From NCBI GenBank assembly GCA_003819975.1, contig RPPU01000026.1:1-15778 (forward strand): a stretch of 15,778 bases of DNA, read 5' to 3'. The position numbers were made by a program, and so were the translations under genes. The notes below the pieces were generated by a model. That model was given only the letters and a program-made list of their open reading frames with translations. It had not been told where the DNA came from and did not search any database. Position 1 is the stretch's first letter; each line of letters begins with the position of its first letter. Source of the stretch: Desulfobacteraceae bacterium (GTDB taxonomy: Bacteria; Desulfobacterota; DSM-4660; Desulfatiglandales; HGW-15). This document shows positions 1 to 6,320 of this stretch, piece by piece.

Positions 1-1
1 A

Positions 2-436
2 GGGGATGTTTTTATCGTCTTTTCCCATACCGTCGCCGGCTCGAATGACGGCAGGATTCGCTATCAGATCAGAAAAGGCGCTTTTGACGAGGCGTTCCGT
101 CTCAACGGCGATACGCCCGTGGCCTTCGACCTTGGGCAGGGACCTTTCGGACTAGAGCCGATCGATGCCTTTTCCGAAATGGCGTTTGATCCCAACGTCG
201 GCACGTTTGCCGATAACTACGACGGATATGTTTTCCTCGGACCTTGGGATGAGGAACCGAGCGATTATATCCTTTATGAGCTGTATTCGGACGATTTTAT
301 ACAAGAGCTGAGCCGGCGGGCGATGTTGGAAAAAGCGACTGTCGAGGAGTGGTTTGAGGTCAAAAACGCGGATAAAGAGTCGATCGTCGCCCAGTTGAAA
401 AAAGAGCACGAGGGGAAAAAGCGCTGGATCAAATGA
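2..436 (+). CDS. 3' end of an unrecognised protein, cut by the window edge
   Basis: The frame is open from the first bases of the window to the TGA at 434-436, giving 144 visible residues; a GTG at 119 is internal, so the real start lies upstream of the window. The visible part has a hydrophobic strand (DVFIVFSHTVAG), an acidic stretch including FDLGQGPFG and YDGYVFLGPWDEEP, and ends in a charged helix (AQLKKEHEGKKRWIK). I see no catalytic motif I can name. GC-rich codon use matches the backbone. A following 53-codon ORF overlaps its stop by ATGA, which suggests translational coupling. Function unknown. Confidence 0.75.
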   Translation, partial: GDVFIVFSHTVAGSNDGRIRYQIRKGAFDEAFRLNGDTPVAFDLGQGPFGLEPIDAFSEMAFDPNVGTFADNYDGYVFLGPWDEEPSDYILYELYSDDFIQELSRRAMLEKATVEEWFEVKNADKESIVAQLKKEHEGKKRWIK

Positions 437-594
437 ACGCGGGAAAGAAGCTTTATCGGGAAGAAACGATCCGGGCGCGGTTGGAGGCGCCGAAACCTCA
501 GGCGACGCTGTTCTCGCGGGACGACCAAGGGCGCATCACCGGCTTCATCATCGACTCCGAGCAGGTCCGCGACCTCGTCTTCCGTCTCCGGTAA
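433..594 (+). CDS. Small 53-aa ORF resembling the C-terminal tail of a serine hydrolase
   Basis: The ATG at 433 overlaps the preceding stop codon (ATGA) and the frame runs to TAA at 592-594. The second half reads ATLFSRDDQGRITGFIIDS followed by EQVRDLVFRLR. That pattern (F-x-R-D-x-x-G-R-I-T-G-F) is common in the small beta domain at the end of beta-lactamase-type serine hydrolases; this match is from memory, not a search. No good Shine-Dalgarno sequence precedes it and the same frame is closed by a stop at 373-375. It could be a real coupled small gene, or the tail of a larger gene whose body was lost or shifted into another frame. Confidence 0.45.
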   Translation: MNAGKKLYREETIRARLEAPKPQATLFSRDDQGRITGFIIDSEQVRDLVFRLR

Positions 595-601
595 GAACGC
601 G

Positions 602-1825
602 TTATACCCGTAGCTCCCGCAAATCGATCCGCGAGAGGTCGTCCGTCCCCAGGCCGGCGGCGGCGCAGGAGGCGACGTGGGTGGCGATGGAGCGGATGGA
701 GTCCAGGCCCTGGGCCTTGCGTTTGTCTTCGAGGATGTCCAAGCCGAGGCGGTCCATCGCCACCGGATCACGGCTGAAAAAGATGCGGTTGTCCATGGCC
801 AGGCGGGTGCCGGCGACACTGACGGTCGAAATCTTGGCCGCCTCGCCGATATGGAGAACCATCTTGCTGCGGAGGCAGGCATGGGACAGAATCGCGGGGA
901 TGGCCTTGGCGCAGTAGTCGATATGGAAGCGGACCTTGTTGGTGGTGACCCCGAGGGCGATGTTCTTGGTCGCCCAGGTCACGCCGCTGTCCTCGTTGTG
1001 CTTGAGAACGGCGATATTGACCAGCTTGGTGATGTCCCGGCTGACGATCCGGGAGAAGCACGACTTGTCCTCGTCCGGGATGGTCATGTCCTCGAATCGA
1101 TCGGCCACGGCGTCGGCGATCTTCTTGATCCCCTCCCGGTCGTCGTAGGCCGTATAGAGGCGCCGCATCTCGGGCTCGAATTCAGCCGCTCGGGCATCGC
1201 CCATCCGGCTCAACATCCACAGCCAGGCCAGGGAATTGAAGAGTTCGCGATAGGAAGCGCTCTTGAGAAAGCCCCCTCGGACAAGCTCCCGGAATTTTTT
1301 CAGGGTGCCGTCTTCCATGGTGATGAAAGCTTCCCGGTCGTAACCCTCGACCCAGGGCAGGATCGATTCTCCCTGGGTGGATGTGCCCGTCACCCGCATC
1401 CCGACGGGGCCTTTATTGAGCGTCAATCCGGTCCGCTGGAATTCCCGGTCCAGCCGGTCCCAGACGATGATGGCGTTTTCCTTAACCCCGGCGGATTGAA
1501 GCCCCGCCGCCACCGCCTGGATCGACTCGACCGAGGAGGAAACCCTCGGCGCCCCGAGGCAGTTAATCTTGATCCCGACCACGTCGTCGGGTGAGAAAAG
1601 GGAGGCCCAGGCCGCCGCTTCGGTCTTCTCGCCGGTCAACTCCTTCAGGCCCGCGGCGAAAGCCCGCTTGACCGCGGAGGGATTGTAGCGGGTCTCGGCG
1701 AGCATGTCGTCGGCGGCGACGGAGACGACCCGGCTCTTGGCACCGGTTTTTCCGCCGAAGCCGGAGAAGACCGTCCCGCCCGCAAGCGCCGCGGCCGTCT
1801 TGATGAATTCACGCCGGGTTGTCAT
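602..1825 (-). CDS. Tat-exported DUF362 domain protein
   Basis: The 407-residue product starts MTTRREFIKTAAALAGGTVF: a twin-arginine motif (TRREFIK, residues 3-9) followed by a hydrophobic stretch, so it should be exported folded through Tat. DUF362 features follow: VVGIKINCLGAP (about residues 83-94), an AIIVWDR strand, and near the C-terminus SRDPVAMDRLGLDILEDKR (from about residue 351), the usual DPVA-x-D signature. The family is biochemically poorly defined and often linked to Fe-S or redox proteins; I see no 4Fe-4S ferredoxin motif here, so this is the DUF362 core alone. The start is supported by AAGGAGG just upstream on the minus strand. It is transcribed divergently from the beta-barrel gene at 2012, with 186 bp between them. 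A long antisense frame within it is a GC shadow. Confidence 0.88.
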   Translation of the reverse strand: MTTRREFIKTAAALAGGTVFSGFGGKTGAKSRVVSVAADDMLAETRYNPSAVKRAFAAGLKELTGEKTEAAAWASLFSPDDVVGIKINCLGAPRVSSSVESIQAVAAGLQSAGVKENAIIVWDRLDREFQRTGLTLNKGPVGMRVTGTSTQGESILPWVEGYDREAFITMEDGTLKKFRELVRGGFLKSASYRELFNSLAWLWMLSRMGDARAAEFEPEMRRLYTAYDDREGIKKIADAVADRFEDMTIPDEDKSCFSRIVSRDITKLVNIAVLKHNEDSGVTWATKNIALGVTTNKVRFHIDYCAKAIPAILSHACLRSKMVLHIGEAAKISTVSVAGTRLAMDNRIFFSRDPVAMDRLGLDILEDKRKAQGLDSIRSIATHVASCAAAGLGTDDLSRIDLRELRV

Positions 1826-1957
1826 GGAAGCCTCCTTCTTGATGCCCGGTATTCTATCAAAGTCAGGAGCTTTTGGCTTCCACGCGTCCAGGCACTCGCT
1901 GAGAGAATCTTGATTTCAATTAACAGAATAAATAGAATACCCCCGATGCCGGATTTA

Positions 1958-1987
1958 TTGATTTTTCCTTTTCTCGACTTCTAATAT
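1958..1987 (+). promoter_or_regulatory. Possible sigma70-type promoter of the beta-barrel gene
   Basis: TTGATT (1958-1963), an 18-bp spacer and TAATAT (1982-1987) lie 24 nt before the ATG at 2012. The surrounding bases are AT-rich, so a chance match is possible. A Shine-Dalgarno AAGGGAG at 1999-2005 follows. Confidence 0.35.
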
Positions 1988-2011
1988 TATCGATAATTAA
2001 GGGAGTTCCGC

Positions 2012-2899
2012 ATGAAGAAAGCAACGGTTATATCGCTGTTCATTTTGATAATGGTTGTCGCTTCGTGGTCGCAGTCCCTGCCCCGTTTCGATATTTCCCT
2101 CTTCGGCGGGTATGGGTTGACCAGCCTCAACGGAATGTCCCAATACAGCAACTCATGGAGCGCAGGACTGCTTTGGATGGTTGACGAATCCGCGACTATA
2201 AAGGCCAAGTCAAAGGCGGGAAATTTTTACGGCGGAGGAGTCGGCTACTATATCACCCCCAAGATCAGCCTCGGATTGAATATCGGCTTTATTAAAGGAA
2301 AAGTCGAAACGACCTCGGACGCGAAGTTCAATTGGCAATGGACCGACGGCAGATCTGCAAAAAAGGATATGGATTTTATCAATGCGGACGATTCCATTCA
2401 GAGCATGGTTCTTAGCTTGAACTTGACCAGCCGGTTCGGTGGAGAACGCCTCCAGGGATTCGTCCGAGTCGGACCGACCCTATTTTTTAATAAGGTTAAG
2501 CTGAATTCTGCCTTCCTCTATGGTGTTTTCGAAGCCGATTTGACTCGGTATCCTGTGAGTTATTATCAATATGTGGATGCGCTGACGATCCCGATCGAGC
2601 TGAACCAGAGCTGGACCGGATTAGGGGCGGATTTAGGCGCAGGATGCACTCTCTGGATTACGCCCGCTTTCGGACTCACGCTGGATGCCCGTTATTTTTT
2701 CTGCCCGAAGAAATCATTCGATTGGAACTTCATCACGGGAACGTATGATGGGACTTTTTATACTCAAATTAAAAACGTCACCGTCAGCGAAGCCACCATC
2801 GCTTTCATGAATAATACCGCCCAGACTCCTTTGGAGAAGATCAATATTAATCCGTCGTTCTTTCAGTTAGGAATCGGATGCCAGATCCGTCTCTTCTAA
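2012..2899 (+). CDS. Exported outer-membrane beta-barrel protein
   Basis: The product has 295 residues with a clear Sec signal peptide (MKKATVISLFILIMVVASWS, cleavage near residue 20-22). The mature part is rich in alternating aromatic and glycine strands typical of an OmpA/autotransporter-like eight-strand-class barrel: FDISLFGGYGLTSL, FYGGGVGYYITPKISLGLNIGF, LQGFVRVGPTLFF, WTGLGADLGAGCTLWITPAFGLTLDARYFF. It ends in FFQLGIGCQIRLF, with the C-terminal phenylalanine used by the BAM machinery. It probably sits in the outer membrane; its specific role (porin, adhesin or structural) cannot be read from the sequence. Start chosen for AAGGGAG six bases upstream. It is the last backbone gene before the island and stands alone; after it, 2900-3001 holds nothing I recognise. 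Confidence 0.8.
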   Translation: MKKATVISLFILIMVVASWSQSLPRFDISLFGGYGLTSLNGMSQYSNSWSAGLLWMVDESATIKAKSKAGNFYGGGVGYYITPKISLGLNIGFIKGKVETTSDAKFNWQWTDGRSAKKDMDFINADDSIQSMVLSLNLTSRFGGERLQGFVRVGPTLFFNKVKLNSAFLYGVFEADLTRYPVSYYQYVDALTIPIELNQSWTGLGADLGAGCTLWITPAFGLTLDARYFFCPKKSFDWNFITGTYDGTFYTQIKNVTVSEATIAFMNNTAQTPLEKININPSFFQLGIGCQIRLF

Positions 2900-3001
2900 G
2901 ATGCGCTGGCCGGCCGGGCGGGTTCGGGCGCGGAAAATAATGACCTTCCTTACGTCGGGAATTCTGTCACTGATTTGATTGCGAATATTAAATATGTTCG
3001 T

Positions 3002-3031
3002 TTGTCGAGAACCCTCCCGATCGATTATAAT
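3002..3031 (+). promoter_or_regulatory. Orphan promoter left in front of the split tRNA-Leu 5' half
   Basis: TTGTCG (3002-3007), an 18-bp spacer and a perfect TATAAT (3026-3031) lie 21 nt before the tRNA-like 5' half at 3053. The right-hand copy before the intact tRNA has the same layout. This is probably the original chromosomal tRNA promoter, now firing into the island. Confidence 0.6.
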
Positions 3032-3051
3032 TCAAAAGATGAATTCCTTAG

Positions 3052-3094
3052 GGCCGGGGTGGCGGAATTGGCAGACGCAAGGGACTTAAAATCC
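3052..3094 (+). other. Attachment site: intact 5' half of tRNA-Leu(UAA)
   Basis: Forty-three bases are identical to 13298-13340, which is one base of leader plus the first 42 nt of the complete tRNA-Leu. The match covers the acceptor 5' strand, D arm, anticodon 5' stem (AGGGA), the full CTTAAAA loop and three bases of the 3' stem (TCC). At 3095 the sequence leaves the tRNA for the element's left end. No variable loop, T arm or acceptor 3' strand follows, so no tRNA can be made from it. This marks the left boundary of the island. Confidence 0.88.
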
Positions 3095-3230
3095 GATCAG
3101 GACGATTAAAACTTTCCCCTTATTTCCCCTGATAATCCTTATATATCAATGAGTTTCTTTTGTTTTTTTGTTCCGTTGTTTGCCGTTGTTGTCCGTTGTT
3201 TACCGCATAAATAAACACAAATTGAACACA
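3095..3230 (+). repeat. Left-end repeat of the elements, copy 1
   Basis: Aligns almost base for base with 9106-9230. Shared blocks are GATCAGGA-GATT, TTTCCCCTGAT-ATCCTTATA, ATCAATGAGTTTCTTTTG, and the CCGTTGTT repeats, ending around CACAAATT. Both copies start immediately after the tRNA-derived segment, as expected for one arm of an integrase attachment site. Small frames on either strand here do not look like genes. Confidence 0.8.
3173..3200 (+). repeat. Three CCGTTGTT repeats at exact 10-bp period
   Basis: CCGTTGTT occurs at 3173-3180, 3183-3190 and 3193-3200, so each copy falls on the same face of the helix. The equivalent place in element 2 keeps two copies. They lie 79-106 bp inside the tRNA junction, a reasonable position for integrase arm-type sites or accessory-protein sites. 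Confidence 0.7.
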
Positions 3231-3309
3231 TCGGAGATCTAACTTCTGTTTTAACGCTCTAGTTTTTATATCGAGGTCGATATCCTTCGATTCTACTTAT
3301 AACGTATAG

Positions 3310-3411
3310 AATCAGAGGGGTAGGCGGAGGCGTCTCGGTACGCCTGAAGGCTACAAGGACGTGACCAAGGCCGAATCTTGGAACATCGGCGTGATAAAGC
3401 TCGTCCGGTAA
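3310..3411 (+). pseudogene. Probable remnant of the C-terminus of a lost gene
   Basis: Between two AT-rich stretches is a GC-richer patch with an open frame of 33 codons ending in TAA at 3409-3411. Its last 20 codons read as ordinary protein, GYKDVTKAESWNIGVIKLVR. The frame has no start codon and is closed upstream by TAG at 3307. It looks like the tail of a backbone-like gene captured or left behind in the element. I do not recognise the family. The rest of 3231-3789 holds nothing else I can support. Confidence 0.3.
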
Positions 3412-3789
3412 GTAATTATTCAGAAGCCATGAGTGAATTGAGAAATATCCAATCACGTTTAGGCGCGTCTGTAATGGGCTATCAAGGACAGATCATCGTG
3501 ATAATACCATTCTGAGATATCTTCGTTGTCCGGATTGGGAATGATAATTGGCGATAATTGGAACATATTTTGATAAAAACTATCGCGTTGAACTTCATCA
3601 AAAAAATCGAGTATATGTCTGTATTTGACTTTACTCGATGGTCGACGTATATTCATAATCAAGTTTATGGGAATAAGCAAATCGAGAGTTGTTTTGGGAA
3701 AAAAGTCTGTCATTTTGGGTCGTTTTTTTTTAATCCATCAGGCTGAGCAACCTCGTGTTTGTCGGATCTGATAAAAAAGGAGGAGGAAT

Positions 3790-5076
3790 ATGAGACTCGC
3801 GATTAATTCTTTTTTTGTGTTTTTATTTCTTACTAATCATGCTTTTTCTCAAGCTCCTTCTCAAGCAAAATGGACGATAATGGTCTATTTAAACGCCGAT
3901 AACAATTTAGAAGAATGTGGAATATGGGATTTCGACGAAATCGCTAAAGTTGGAAGCACTTCCGAAGTTAACGTCATTGTGCAGATGGATCGAATCGGGA
4001 AATATTGTGTAACTTCCCCTCAATGGACGCAGACGTTGCGTTTCCGAGTCACAAAAGGAATGAAAGCTATTCCCAAAAATGCATCGAAGGACCTTGGAGA
4101 AGTCAATATGGGTTTAGGGGATAGCCTTCGTGATTTTGTGCGATATTGTCAGTTTAATTACCGGGCTGACCATTATTTTTTGATTATTTGGGATCATGGA
4201 CAAGGGTATAGGGGTATCGGGAGCGAGAAAAGATTCAATTTCCGTAGCACTTCAACCGTTCCTTTTAAAAGCGTGTCAAACGATGAGACGGATAAAGATA
4301 AACTTTATAACCGTGAAATCCAAGACGCCCTCAATAATCCCGCCGACCCTATTACAAAGCTTGATGTAATCGGATTTGATGCTTGTCTCATGGCTATGGT
4401 CGAAACGGCGTATGCGATGCGTGATGCTTCGAAATATATGGTGGCAAGCGAAGAAATTGAGTCGGGATATGGGTGGGATTATACGAGATGGCTGGGAAAA
4501 ATTATCGGAAATCCGAACATGACTGATGAAGAAGCGGCCAAGCAGACTGTAGATTCTTATCGCGAAGCATGTGAGTCGATTCAGGGATCGACTTATTCAG
4601 CGATTGATTTATCAAAAATATCTCTAATAGCTTCGCAAATAAGCGAGTTAGCCGATGCTTTATCAGAGAAAATTGACGATAGCTCTCATTTAATCGAGGC
4701 AGCAAGAAAAAAATGTAAGGAGTTCGCACCGGAAGGCTTTGGCAACAGGAAAGATTATTTCCGTCATATAGATCTTGGATATTTCTGCGAGATGATTGCC
4801 GATTTAAATATATCTCCGATAGTTACGAATCAAGCTAAAATATTAAGAAAAACTCTGGCGTCTACCGTGATTTCCTGTTATGCGCATGAGAGCAGAACAA
4901 AAGGATGGGGTTCTTATGGTCTCGCGATTTATTTTCCCAAAGGAAACGATGATTATATAAATGATCGTTTTACCGAAAAAGGATACGAGCAGGAAAATAC
5001 TCTTTTTCCGGTAGAATTTGTCCAAAAATATCATTGGGATGAATTCCTTCATAGCTATTGGAGGAAAATTAAATGA
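3790..5076 (+). CDS. Exported clostripain-family cysteine peptidase (C11)
   Basis: The product has 428 residues with a Sec signal peptide (about 1-20, cleavage near AFS-QAPS). Peptidase C11 hallmarks are in order: KWTIMVYLNADNNLE (27-41), FLIIWDHGQGYRG (130-142) with catalytic His136, and DVIGFDACLMAMVETAYAM (192-210) with catalytic Cys199, followed by VASEEIESGYGWDY, which is conserved after the nucleophile. C11 enzymes are clan CD peptidases that usually cut after Arg or Lys and often self-process. It should act outside the cytoplasm. Start chosen for AAGGAGGAGG at 3777-3786. It is first in a same-strand cluster; its stop is 9 nt before the caspase-like gene. The AT-rich codon use differs from the backbone. 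I see no convincing promoter, though 3700-3770 includes a run of T. Confidence 0.9.
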   Translation: MRLAINSFFVFLFLTNHAFSQAPSQAKWTIMVYLNADNNLEECGIWDFDEIAKVGSTSEVNVIVQMDRIGKYCVTSPQWTQTLRFRVTKGMKAIPKNASKDLGEVNMGLGDSLRDFVRYCQFNYRADHYFLIIWDHGQGYRGIGSEKRFNFRSTSTVPFKSVSNDETDKDKLYNREIQDALNNPADPITKLDVIGFDACLMAMVETAYAMRDASKYMVASEEIESGYGWDYTRWLGKIIGNPNMTDEEAAKQTVDSYREACESIQGSTYSAIDLSKISLIASQISELADALSEKIDDSSHLIEAARKKCKEFAPEGFGNRKDYFRHIDLGYFCEMIADLNISPIVTNQAKILRKTLASTVISCYAHESRTKGWGSYGLAIYFPKGNDDYINDRFTEKGYEQENTLFPVEFVQKYHWDEFLHSYWRKIK

Positions 5077-5099
5077 GAGAAGACCTTGTTAAAGATTAA
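5073..5099 (+). other. Eight-codon mini-ORF on the best ribosome site before the caspase-like gene
   Basis: GGAGG (5060-5064) is ideally placed for the ATG at 5073, which overlaps the C11 stop as ATGA. That frame reads MREDLVKD and stops at 5097-5099. The caspase-like frame is shifted relative to it and opens with TTG at 5086. Either this is a coupling leader, or a one-base indel near 5085 separated the true ATG from the gene. Confidence 0.4.
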
Positions 5100-6237
5100 A
5101 TCCGTTGTTATCGCTTTTGAATGTCTTTTTGTCGCCTCGTTTGCCAATATTCGATTGTTTTCCCAAACGATTGGTCTTCCGACTGCTTTAGTCATAGGTA
5201 ATAAAGAATATCCTTCTTTTCCATTGTCAACGACAGTTCAAGACGCTGTCGATTTTGGAGCCGCTTTAAAAGTACTTGGTTGGGATGTTGAAACAAAAAT
5301 TGATCTTACTTTAAAGGAAATGAAGGATTTAATAGGTAAGTTTGCTGATAAATCGGAAGACAGCTCCGAAATCTTATTTTATTATGCAGGCCATGCGGTT
5401 CAGCTGAATGGAGAAAATTATCTGGTTCCTGTAGATGCAACTTTTGAAAGTGCCGAAGAAATCCCGCAAATTACGATAAGCCTTCGGGATATATTTGATT
5501 CATTGAAAGGAGAGGGCGCGAAAATTGTCATTCTGGATGCCTGCCGAAACAATCCCTTTAGATCCGGGCGAGGGCGAATTTTACCGATAGAAGGAGAATG
5601 GATTCCGGGCTTGGCTCCTCCCTCAGGAGCGACTGATAACACACTTATCGCCTATGCAACGGATCCGGGAAAGGAAGCCGCCGACCCAACTCTATCGTTC
5701 GAGCATTCATACTACACTTGGGCGCTATTGCAGAACATGCAAGAACCCGGTCTGGAAGTACGTGATCTGTTCAGCCGGGTGCGCGAGATCGTCAGGACAA
5801 GTACGCAAAGACACCAAACGCCTTGGGAAAACGTATCCCTTTTGAATAAGAAAATATATTTTAGAAAACCGGCGACGGTACGAATATCGGTTCCGGACAG
5901 GGATGATTTTGTTGTATGCTTTTTGAACGGCGAAGAAATATTCTCCGCCCAATTGGACGATCCAATCCCTTCAGGGGAAGTGCCTTTAAAAAGCGGCGAA
6001 AACAAGTTTGTGATCAAGGTTTATAATCAAAAAACATATAGGAATCAAAATCCATTTCTTGGACGTGAAGGATGGAAATATAAAGTCATTCTTTCTCAGG
6101 ACGATAGCCCGGAACCGTTGAAGATCTTTGAAGGAAGGGAAGATAATCCGCCGGAATCACGATGGGGCCGTTTTTTTACCGTAGCAACGGCCGTTATTTA
6201 CGTGGACCCAAAGACGGGCAAAATATCGATTTTTTGA
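5086..6237 (+). CDS. Exported caspase-like peptidase (C14, metacaspase type)
   Basis: The product has 383 residues. A hydrophobic signal segment (about 8-26) is followed by a p20 caspase fold: ALVIGNKEYPSFPL (34-47), AVDFGAALKVLGWDVE, then FYYAGHAVQLNGENYLVPVDA (98-118) with catalytic His103, and KIVILDACRNNPF (146-158) with catalytic Cys153. NTLIAYATDPGKEA is the usual next block. Residues about 262-383 form a beta-rich tail with no sign of a transmembrane helix. Most bacterial C14 proteins are cytoplasmic or fused to sensors; here a signal peptide puts it outside the cytoplasm beside a C11 peptidase. The only in-frame start is TTG at 5086; an out-of-frame ATG at 5073 has the better ribosome site, so a frameshift or coupling is possible. 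The catalytic pair is intact. Confidence 0.87.
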   Translation: MLKIKSVVIAFECLFVASFANIRLFSQTIGLPTALVIGNKEYPSFPLSTTVQDAVDFGAALKVLGWDVETKIDLTLKEMKDLIGKFADKSEDSSEILFYYAGHAVQLNGENYLVPVDATFESAEEIPQITISLRDIFDSLKGEGAKIVILDACRNNPFRSGRGRILPIEGEWIPGLAPPSGATDNTLIAYATDPGKEAADPTLSFEHSYYTWALLQNMQEPGLEVRDLFSRVREIVRTSTQRHQTPWENVSLLNKKIYFRKPATVRISVPDRDDFVVCFLNGEEIFSAQLDDPIPSGEVPLKSGENKFVIKVYNQKTYRNQNPFLGREGWKYKVILSQDDSPEPLKIFEGREDNPPESRWGRFFTVATAVIYVDPKTGKISIF

Positions 6238-6245
6238 AAATAAAT

Positions 6246-6320
6246 ATGAAGATCAATATTGACCAAAAAGTATTGGGGATGGAGAATCAAATAAATCTGG
6301 TTCAAGGGGGAGAAAAATGA
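6246..6320 (+). CDS. Possible 24-aa ORF coupled to the 767-aa gene
   Basis: ATG at 6246 opens 24 codons that stop at 6318-6320, overlapping the next start as ATGA. The peptide contains INIDQKVLGMENQINLVQGG, resembling the short Q-x-x-x-G-x-x-N-Q-x-x-x-x-GG beta segments seen at the start of some caspase-associated and effector-type proteins. It has no Shine-Dalgarno sequence, and part of it is simply the ribosome site (AAGGGGGAG) of the next gene. It may be a coupling peptide, a gene remnant or chance. Confidence 0.25.
   Translation: MKINIDQKVLGMENQINLVQGGEK

Noticed and set aside
274..882. 202-codon minus-strand frame
   Set aside because: Spans the end of the DUF362 gene in another frame and the antisense of two plus-strand ORFs; composition is arginine, proline and serine-rich with no motif.
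677..1594. 305-codon plus-strand frame
   Set aside because: It lies antisense to the DUF362 gene, which has a Tat signal, family motifs and a ribosome site. The plus-strand translation is low-complexity G/D/P/R-rich, as GC-rich shadows are.
3173..3200. CCGTTGTT repeats considered as a CRISPR array or telomere-like repeat
   Set aside because: Units are only 8 bp at 10-bp period with two-base gaps; far too short for CRISPR repeats and spacers, and present as two or three copies only.
3459..3713. 84-codon minus-strand frame in the left part of element 1
   Set aside because: No ribosome site and no recognised motif; lies in AT-rich DNA where such frames arise by chance. It could be a remnant, but I cannot support it.
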